Shown: positions 57,814 to 64,000 of the stretch, piece by piece | Numbering within the stretch: the stretch's first letter is position 1 | Layout of the letters: every line of letters starts with the position of its first letter | Assembly (NCBI RefSeq): GCF_000746525.1 | Contig: NZ_CP009048.1 | Span: forward strand, 842,501-906,500 | From: Pseudomonas alkylphenolica | GTDB taxonomy: Bacteria > Pseudomonadota > Gammaproteobacteria > Pseudomonadales > Pseudomonadaceae | DNA length: 64,000 nucleotides | Direction of reading: 5' to 3' | Program-made: the position numbers and the translations under genes | The notes under the pieces: model-generated | What the model was told of the DNA's origin: nothing | The model's database searches: none | What the model saw: only the letters and a program-made list of their open reading frames with translations

Positions 57814-59148
57814 TCAGAAGATGTTCAGCGGGTAGTCGACGATTACCCGGTACTCGTCGGCATCGCTGCCGGTCTGCGGGTAGCCCTGGCTGCCACGGTG
57901 GCTGGCCCAGCGCAGCAGGACCGAGAGGTCCTTGAGGCTGCCTTGCTGGAACACGTACTGCAGGTCGATGTCGCGCTCCCAGTGACGGGCGTTTTCGCCT
58001 TCGGGGTTGTACCAGTATTCGCCATAACCGACGCTGTTGGGATCGACCTTGGTCAGGTCCAGTTCACCGCGCGAGTAGGAGACGATCGAGGTCAGGCCGG
58101 GAATGCCCTGGCCGGTGAAGTCGTAGGCATATTTGAGCTTCCACGAGCGCTCGTTGGGGCCATTGAAGTCCGAATAGATCTGCGAGTTGTCCAGGTAGAT
58201 GCTGTCGCCCTGGTTGATGTAGTCGAACGGGGTGTTGCCATTGACCCGCTGGTACACCGCGGTGAGGCTGTTGTAGCCGACATTCACGCTGAAGTGCAGG
58301 CTGTAGGTGTTGTTGTCGATGTTGCCGAGCAGCGCTTGGCCGGTGTCCTGAGTGTGGTAGTAGTGCAGGCCCGGGTTGAGGCTGACCAGGTCGTTGACCT
58401 TGTAGGTGTAGTCGAGGTCGAAGTAGTACTGGTTCCAGATGTCCTTGAGCTCGGAGGCATACAGGCTCGAGGTCAGGTTCGGTACGCCGCTCCAGGCCAT
58501 GCCGGCCCAGTTCAGGTGACGGCTCTGGCGATCATCCGGCAAGGCGCCGTAGTAGGTGTCGATACGACGGTGGCCGCTCTGGTTGTAGGGCTTGGTGAAG
58601 CTGGCCTGGCCGGCTTCGAGCATCAGGCCTGCGAAGCTGTTGTTGGTCAGGCTGACGCCGCGGAAGGTCTGCGGCAGCATGCGCGACTCACCACCGGCAA
58701 TCACCGGGTTGGTCAGAAACAGGTCACCGGCCTTGAGTTCGGTGTCGAAGGCCTTGAGTTTGACTGCCGCACCGGCGGTCGAGAACGAGTCGTGGGCCTT
58801 GCCCGGTTCGCCGTCGCCCTGGGTATTGATTGGCAGGATGCTGGTACCGGAGGTGCCGGCGCCGCCATCGAGTTTCAGGCCGAGCATGCCATGTACATCC
58901 AGGCCGAAACCGACGGTGCCCGGGGTGTAGCCCGATTCGAACTTACCGAGAAAACCCTGTCCCCACTCCCGATTGTCATGCTCGCCGCGATTCAGCTGAT
59001 TGCGGTTGAGGTAGTAGTTGCGCGCATGCACGTTGAGGCTGGACCCTTCGATAAAGCCTTCGGCCTGTTCCTCGTTGGCCTGGGCGTTGAAGGGGATCGT
59101 TGCAGCCAGTGCAACGAACAGGGGGCTGAAGCGTAAAGCAGTGTTCAC
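57814..59148 (-). CDS. OprD-family outer membrane porin
   Basis: A 444-residue porin precursor, starting at GTG with AAGGAG upstream. It has a signal peptide ([20 protein letters not shown] to about residue 23), the OprD-typical start [19 protein letters not shown] and the loop GSPW-type constriction replaced by variable loops. The C-terminus, [12 protein letters not shown], ends in the aromatic residue used by the BAM machinery. OprD/Occ porins take up small carboxylic acids or basic amino acids; which one cannot be told. The frame extends upstream to 59295, past the terminator, so the later GTG is preferred. Confidence 0.92.
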   Translation of the reverse strand: MNTALRFSPLFVALAATIPFNAQANEEQAEGFIEGSSLNVHARNYYLNRNQLNRGEHDNREWGQGFLGKFESGYTPGTVGFGLDVHGMLGLKLDGGAGTSGTSILPINTQGDGEPGKAHDSFSTAGAAVKLKAFDTELKAGDLFLTNPVIAGGESRMLPQTFRGVSLTNNSFAGLMLEAGQASFTKPYNQSGHRRIDTYYGALPDDRQSRHLNWAGMAWSGVPNLTSSLYASELKDIWNQYYFDLDYTYKVNDLVSLNPGLHYYHTQDTGQALLGNIDNNTYSLHFSVNVGYNSLTAVYQRVNGNTPFDYINQGDSIYLDNSQIYSDFNGPNERSWKLKYAYDFTGQGIPGLTSIVSYSRGELDLTKVDPNSVGYGEYWYNPEGENARHWERDIDLQYVFQQGSLKDLSVLLRWASHRGSQGYPQTGSDADEYRVIVDYPLNIF

Positions 59149-59252
59149 CGGGGTGGACTCCTTGAGGTGAAAGTAAGGCAATTGCTGTGGTGCGAAAATT
59201 GATCTTTTTATGAGCAAACGAGCCAGCTGACTGGCACTTTTCGACACACGAA

Positions 59253-59281
59253 AAAAAAGCCGCTGATCATCAGCGGCTTTG
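59253..59281. terminator. Terminator before the OprD porin gene
   Basis: The hairpin aaagccgctgatcatcagcggcttt has A and T runs on both sides; it ends the small exported-protein gene on the minus strand. Confidence 0.9.
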
Positions 59282-59354
59282 AAAGACAACCGCACAGGCG
59301 CTCAAGTCACCTGTGCGATTACCCAAGGAGTCGAAGGGAGATACGGCGTGCTGA

Positions 59355-59579
59355 TCAGCTCTCGGCTGCGTCACTCGAAGAAACCTTGGAAGCGGTCTGC
59401 TCTGCGGGCTTTGAGCCTTGCTCGGACTGGGCGGCGAAGGCCTCGCGAGCTTGTTCGTGGACGACAGCCAGCTCGGCATTGCGAGCGATGAACGCCTGGG
59501 ATTCCTCGGCCATGGTCAGAGGAGACAATAACAGGGAAGACAGGACGAATACGCTGGCAACACCCATACTGTTGGACAT
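59355..59579 (-). CDS. Small exported protein
   Basis: A 74-residue protein with a signal peptide (SVFVLSSLLLSPLTMA, cleavage near residue 24) and a short hydrophilic mature part rich in Ala, Glu and Ser. AGAAGG lies 9 bases before the ATG. I recognise no family. It has its own terminator and lies between the OprD porin and the sensor kinase. Confidence 0.65.
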   Translation of the reverse strand: MSNSMGVASVFVLSSLLLSPLTMAEESQAFIARNAELAVVHEQAREAFAAQSEQGSKPAEQTASKVSSSDAAES

Positions 59580-59702
59580 TTTGAAACAGCCTTCTTGCGG
59601 TGCAAGTGTTAAGTAGGTCCGACTAAATTAGTCGGAAACACCAGCAAGAAACAGTTACTTTTTCGAGAAGTACTATTGCGTCAAGGGTAATAGTCGAGGT
59701 TC

Positions 59703-59763
59703 GTCGCGGGGCAAGCCCGCTCCCACCGGCCCACCACTGTGGGAGCGGGCTTGCCCCGCGATG
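59703..59763. repeat. REPIN, copy 7
   Basis: Paired inverted REP units between the small exported-protein gene and the sensor kinase; the right arm touches the end of the kinase gene. Confidence 0.93.
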
Positions 59764-59767
59764 GGCT

Positions 59768-61147
59768 TCAGGCCGGTAACAAAATCCCGAAGGTATTGGC
59801 CCCCGCCTGGCTGCGCACGAACACGCTGCCACCATGCATCAGGGCAATCGCCCTGACGATCGCCAGCCCCAATCCATGGTTGCCAGCGCCGCTGGTGCGC
59901 GCGGCATCGACCCGGTAGAAGCGCTCGAACAGCATCGGCAGATGTTCCTCGGCAATCGCCGGCCCCGGGTTGCTCACCGCGATGCTGATCTGCCCATTGA
60001 TCTGTTCGATACGCACCTGGATGACCTGCTGGGCGGCGGTGTGTTGCACGGCGTTATTCAGCAGGTTGATCAGGGCCCGGCGCAACTGGGCCTTTTCAAT
60101 GTGCGCCTGGGCGTCGCCACTGACCTCGACGCGCACCTGAGCGTCCTCGAGGATGTAGTCCAGGTAATCGAGGGTCGCCGCCACTTCTTCGGCCAGCGAG
60201 CTGCAGGTCAGGGCCGTGGCCTTGCTGCCCTGGTCGGCGCTGGCGAGGAACAGCATGTCGTTGATGATGGTGCGCAGGCGTTCGAGTTCTTCCAGGTTCG
60301 ATTGCAGCACCTCGAAGTAATGCTCGGCACTGCGCCCCCGTGTCAGGGCCACCTGGGTCTGGCCGATCAGGTTGGTCAGCGGTGAGCGCAGTTCATGGGC
60401 AACATCGGCATTGAAGGCTTCAAGGCGGGTATAGGCCTGGTCGACCCGCTCCAGGGTGGAGTTGAAGGCGCTGGCGAATTGCGCCACTTCCGGTGGCAGG
60501 TCGGATAGCTGCAGACGACCGCTCAAGCGAGGCGGCGCAAGTTTTTGTGCTTCCGCCGAGAGCGTGCCCAGCGGCTTGAGCCCGACCCGCGCCACCCAGT
60601 AACCGAGCAATGAGGCGAGGAAAACGCCGAACACCGACAGGCTGATAATCGCCACCAGCAAGGTGTGTTGCGTCTGCCAGAAGGTTTCGGTGTTGATGGC
60701 GATCAGAAAACGCAGCGGCGGGCGCGCGCCCATGGCCGGCAATTCACTGACCAGTACTTTGTACGGGTAGGGGCTATCGGCCAGGCGCAGGTCGCGCATA
60801 CCCAGTGCCCCTTGGGCGAAAGCGCGGATGCCGGCATCGGGATGGCCGTACTCGAACGTGCTGTTGCCACTGACCACCCAGAAGCGGATACGGCGATCTT
60901 CTTCGCCGAGCAGGTTGAGCTTGTTGCTGATCTTCGCCCAGTGCTCGGTGGTGTCGTAGCGGGTCAGCGACGACTCCAGCACACTGAAGCGCGCTTCCAG
61001 TTCTGCCACGGGCAGCAGGTCCAGGCTGCGGTCCACCTGCCTGTACAAGGCGCTGCCGATCAACAGGAACACACCCAGTGCGACCAGGGTGAACAGTGCG
61101 CTCAGGCGCAGGGCGATGGAGTTAGCCGGCACGGTTTTCCAGAACAT
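59768..61147 (-). CDS. Heavy-metal-type sensor histidine kinase (CopS/CzcS-like)
   Basis: A 459-residue membrane kinase. It has a membrane segment (about 12-34), a periplasmic loop of about 150 residues, a second segment, HAMP, the phosphorylated His in DVAHELRSPLTNL (about residue 250), and an ATP-binding domain with GNHGLGLAIVRAIALMHGG. The layout matches kinases annotated as heavy-metal sensors. The start at 61147 overlaps the response regulator by 26 bases. With the regulator it may control the adjacent RND pump. Confidence 0.9.
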   Translation of the reverse strand: MFWKTVPANSIALRLSALFTLVALGVFLLIGSALYRQVDRSLDLLPVAELEARFSVLESSLTRYDTTEHWAKISNKLNLLGEEDRRIRFWVVSGNSTFEYGHPDAGIRAFAQGALGMRDLRLADSPYPYKVLVSELPAMGARPPLRFLIAINTETFWQTQHTLLVAIISLSVFGVFLASLLGYWVARVGLKPLGTLSAEAQKLAPPRLSGRLQLSDLPPEVAQFASAFNSTLERVDQAYTRLEAFNADVAHELRSPLTNLIGQTQVALTRGRSAEHYFEVLQSNLEELERLRTIINDMLFLASADQGSKATALTCSSLAEEVAATLDYLDYILEDAQVRVEVSGDAQAHIEKAQLRRALINLLNNAVQHTAAQQVIQVRIEQINGQISIAVSNPGPAIAEEHLPMLFERFYRVDAARTSGAGNHGLGLAIVRAIALMHGGSVFVRSQAGANTFGILLPA

Positions 61148-61796
61148 AGCCCATGCCTCGAATGGTATGCAGCAGCTTGGTTTCAAAGGGGCCGTCGAGC
61201 TTGGCGCGCAGGCGCTTGATCGCCACTTCGACGACGTTGGCATCGCTGTCGAAGTTGATGTCCCAGACCAGCTCGGCGATGGCGGTCTTGGAGAGGATTT
61301 CGCCCTGGCGCCGGGCCAGCACGCTGAGCAGCGAGAACTCCTTGGCGGTCAGGTCCAGGCGTTGCCCGGCGCGGCTGGCCTTGCGGCTGATCAGGTCGAC
61401 CCAGAGGTCGGCGACCTGGATCTGCACCGGTTCGTGGCTGCCGCTACGGCGGGTCAGGGCCTGCAGGCGAGCGACCAGTTCGAGGAAGGAGAACGGCTTG
61501 CCGAGATAATCGTCGGCGCCCTCGCGCAGGCCATGAATGCGGTCTTCGACCCGCTCGCGGGCGGTGAGCATGATCACCGGTGTCTGCTTGCGCGCGCGCA
61601 GGGCGCGCAGCACGCCGTAACCGTCCAGGCCGGGGAGCATGACGTCGAGGACGATCACCGCGTAGTCGCCTTCCAGGGCCAGGTGCAGGCCGTCGATGCC
61701 GTCGCGGGCCAGGTCCACGGTGAAACCTTGCTCGGTCAGGCCGCGGTGCAGGTAGTCGGCGGTCTTTTCTTCATCTTCGATAATCAGCACACGCAT
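61122..61796 (-). CDS. OmpR-family response regulator (CopR/CzcR-like)
   Basis: A 224-residue regulator. The receiver domain has the phospho-acceptor Asp in VLDVMLPGLDGYG (about residue 51), the LTARE and KPFSF motifs, and a winged-helix DNA-binding domain (VVEVAIKRLRAKLD, then HTIRGMGYVLE). Sequence is closest to the heavy-metal regulators CopR/IrlR/CzcR. It lies 9 bases after the RND gene stop on the same strand, so it is likely in the same operon as the pump. Confidence 0.92.
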   Translation of the reverse strand: MRVLIIEDEEKTADYLHRGLTEQGFTVDLARDGIDGLHLALEGDYAVIVLDVMLPGLDGYGVLRALRARKQTPVIMLTARERVEDRIHGLREGADDYLGKPFSFLELVARLQALTRRSGSHEPVQIQVADLWVDLISRKASRAGQRLDLTAKEFSLLSVLARRQGEILSKTAIAELVWDINFDSDANVVEVAIKRLRAKLDGPFETKLLHTIRGMGYVLENRAG

Positions 61797-61805
61797 GTTC
61801 GGTTC

Positions 61806-64000
61806 TCAACTGGCATTGGGCTGCGTCGCGCTTTGCGACGCCTGACGCCGATGGAACAAGCGTTCCAGGGCCAAGTATATGATTGGCGTGGTGAACAGTG
61901 TCAGCGCCTGGCTGACCAGCAACCCGCCGACCACGGCAATCCCCAGCGGCTGGCGCAATTCGGCGCCAGCGCCCATGCCGAACATCAACGGCACGGCACC
62001 GAGCAGGGCGGCGAGGGTGGTCATCATGATCGGCCGAAAGCGCGTCAGGCAGGCCTGGTGGATCGCTTGCTCGGGGCTCAGGCCCAGGTTGCGCTGGGCA
62101 TCCAGGGCAAAGTCGATGAGCAGGATGCCGTTCTTCTTGACGATACCGATCAGCAGCACGATGCCGATCAGGCCCATGATGCTGAAGTCCTGGCCCGACA
62201 GCCACAGCAGCGCCAACGCGCCAAGCCCGGCGGAGGGCAGGGTGGAGATGATGGTCAGCGGATGGACGAAGCTCTCGTAAAGCACGCCGAGGATGATGTA
62301 CACCGCCACCAGCGCGGCGAGGATCAGCCACGGCTGGCTCGACAGCGAACTCTGGAAAGCCTGCGCCGCACCCTGGAAATTGCCGATGATCGAGTCGGGC
62401 ATACCCAGCTCGCGTTGGGTGCGCTCGAGGATCTGTACCGCATCACCCAACGCTACACCGGAGGCCAGGTTGAACGACAGGTTGGCTGCCGGGAACAAGC
62501 CGTCATGGCTGATCGACAACGGCCCGGTGCTCGGCGGCGCGACCTTGGCCAGCACCGACAGCGGCACCATCTCGCCGGTCAGCGGTGAGCGCAGGTAGAA
62601 GTAGTTCAGGCTTTCGGCCTTGCCGCGCTGGCGGGCGTCGAGTTCGAGGATCACCTTGTACTGGTTGGTTTCGGTCTGGAACTCGCTGATCTGGCGCTGG
62701 CCGAAGGCGTCATAGAGCGCCTGGTCGATGTCGGTGGTGGTCAGGCCGAAGCGTGCCGCGGCGCGGCGGTCGATATCGATGCGGGTGACGCTGGCGCCCA
62801 GTTGCAGGTCGTTGGACAAGTCGCGAAAGGCCGGATTGCCCTTCAGGCGTTCGGTCAGGCGCTGGGTCCACAGGTTCAGCGCCGCGCCGTCGTTGCTTTT
62901 GAGCACGTATTGGTACTGGCTGCGGGTAGGGCCGGAGCTGAGGTTGATGTCCTGGCCGGCGCGCAGGTAGAGGACCACGCCGGGTACCTTGGCCAGTTTC
63001 GGGCGCAGGCGATCGATGAACTCGCTGGCCGACACGTCGCGATCACCGCGGTCCTTGAGGGCAATCCAGAAGCGACCGTTGGCGATGGTCTGGTTGCTGC
63101 CGGTGACCCCGACCGCATGGGAGAACGCCCGCACCGCCGGGTCGGCTTCGATGACCTTGGCCAGCGCTTGGTGCTTCTTGATCATGTCCGGGTAGGAGAT
63201 ATCCGCAGCGCCTTCCGAGGTGCCGAGGATGAAGCCGGTGTCCTGCACCGGGAAGAAGCCTTTGGGAATGGCAACATAGCCGACCACCGCCAGCGCCAGG
63301 GTGACGCCGAAGATTCCCATCATCAGCCGCTGATGCGCCAGGGCCTTGACCAGCACGCGCTCGTACCAGGCCAGCAAGCGCTCGCCGAAGGTGACCTTGT
63401 GTTGGTCTTTGTGTTCGGGACGCTCCATGAACAGGGCGCATAAAGTCGGTGCCAGGGTCAGCGACACCACCACCGATATGAGGATGGTCGAGGTTGCGGT
63501 GAGGGCGAATTCCTTGAATAAGCGCCCAACCACACCGCCCATGAACAGCAACGGAATAAACGCCGCCACCAGCGAAAAACTGATCGAGACCACGGTAAAA
63601 CCGATCTCTCCGGCGCCCTTGATCGCCGCCTCGCGCTTGTTGTCGCCGTCTTCCAGGTGACGGTGGATGTTCTCCACCACTACGATGGCATCATCGACCA
63701 CAAAGCCCACGGCGATGACGATGGCCACCAGGGTCAGGTTGTTCAGGCTGAAGCCGAACAGGTACATCAGGGCAAAGCTGGCGATCAGCGACACGCCGAG
63801 CACGCTGGATACGATCAAGGTCGCCGACCATTGCCGCAGGAACAGCGCCATCACCCCGATCACCAGAATCACCGCGATCATCAGGGTGATTTCCACTTCG
63901 TGCAGGGAGGCGCGGATGGTCTGCGTGCGGTCGTTGAGCACCGAGACCTCGACCGACGCCGGCAGCATCTGTTCGAGCCGGGGCAAGGCCTCCATGACCC
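61806..64000 (-). CDS. RND efflux transporter, MdtC/MuxC-like (5' end outside window)
   Basis: The visible 730 residues are the C-terminal part of an HAE1-type RND pump (full length about 1030). Transmembrane segment 4 carries the proton-relay pair in VGFVVDDAIVVVENIHRHL, followed by the pore domain and the final KKNGILLIDFALDAQRNLGL. The sequence resembles MdtC/MuxC more than MexB or the metal pump CzcA, but the neighbouring regulators are of the metal type. Substrate unassigned. The gene continues past the right edge of the window. Confidence 0.9.
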   Translation of the reverse strand, partial: VMEALPRLEQMLPASVEVSVLNDRTQTIRASLHEVEITLMIAVILVIGVMALFLRQWSATLIVSSVLGVSLIASFALMYLFGFSLNNLTLVAIVIAVGFVVDDAIVVVENIHRHLEDGDNKREAAIKGAGEIGFTVVSISFSLVAAFIPLLFMGGVVGRLFKEFALTATSTILISVVVSLTLAPTLCALFMERPEHKDQHKVTFGERLLAWYERVLVKALAHQRLMMGIFGVTLALAVVGYVAIPKGFFPVQDTGFILGTSEGAADISYPDMIKKHQALAKVIEADPAVRAFSHAVGVTGSNQTIANGRFWIALKDRGDRDVSASEFIDRLRPKLAKVPGVVLYLRAGQDINLSSGPTRSQYQYVLKSNDGAALNLWTQRLTERLKGNPAFRDLSNDLQLGASVTRIDIDRRAAARFGLTTTDIDQALYDAFGQRQISEFQTETNQYKVILELDARQRGKAESLNYFYLRSPLTGEMVPLSVLAKVAPPSTGPLSISHDGLFPAANLSFNLASGVALGDAVQILERTQRELGMPDSIIGNFQGAAQAFQSSLSSQPWLILAALVAVYIILGVLYESFVHPLTIISTLPSAGLGALALLWLSGQDFSIMGLIGIVLLIGIVKKNGILLIDFALDAQRNLGLSPEQAIHQACLTRFRPIMMTTLAALLGAVPLMFGMGAGAELRQPLGIAVVGGLLVSQALTLFTTPIIYLALERLFHRRQASQSATQPNAS

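Overview
The window comes from a Pseudomonas chromosome, most likely the P. putida group. This rests on the P. putida-type gene order (rpsT, murJ, ribF, ileS, lspA, fkpB, ispH, minor pilins, thiO; then bamD, rluD, pgeF, clpB), seven copies of the REP/REPIN family found in P. putida relatives, high GC in the core, and a Cra operator of the P. putida type in front of a fruBKA operon. No database search was possible, so names rest on motifs, length and context.

Layout. 1-2840: the 3' part of a 23S rRNA gene, the 5S gene and the rrn terminator. 2937-6499: a lipid-transport-type operon with two single-domain PqiA/LetA proteins and a six-MCE-domain PqiB/LetB protein. 6600-14508: core genes (rpsT, then murJ, and ribF-ileS-lspA-fkpB-ispH packed with overlaps). 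14497-16922: type IV minor pilins without pilY1. 16960-24019: thiO, a small membrane protein, bamD, rluD-pgeF and clpB with a heat-shock promoter. 24188-24520: a tRNA-Asn/tRNA-Pro transcription unit. 24582-31121: metabolic and hypothetical genes (ndh, DUF3094, DUF1780, a metallo-beta-lactamase-fold lipoprotein, an ECF-like permease, yacG, coaE). 31121-33850: pilD, pilC and divergent pilA, with no pilB.

33914-41900 is an accessory island directly downstream of tRNA-Thr(CGT). It starts with two decayed genes (DUF2971 and a serine recombinase), then a pentapeptide-repeat membrane protein and a tRNA-like remnant. Its cargo is AT-rich and unlike the flanks: a compact minus-strand operon of an alpha/beta-hydrolase effector with a distinctive C-terminal domain, a small middle component and a Rad50-like ABC ATPase. 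A fourth, membrane-anchored beta-rich protein follows. I interpret this as an ABC-three-component (ABC-3C) conflict/defence system, the most interesting content of the window.

42562-48130 is a mixed region: a chemoreceptor with an amino-acid-type dCache signature, IS3 and DUF3077 debris, an intact DUF6124/DUF3077 pair, a lipoprotein transglycosylase and a HipB-like regulator behind a very short HipA-like ORF. 48145-55757: tatD, fruR/cra and the divergent fruBKA operon. 55855-64000: a DUF3820 protein, a diguanylate cyclase, an OprD-family porin, a small exported protein, a heavy-metal-type two-component system and the C-terminal part of an RND efflux pump that runs off the window.
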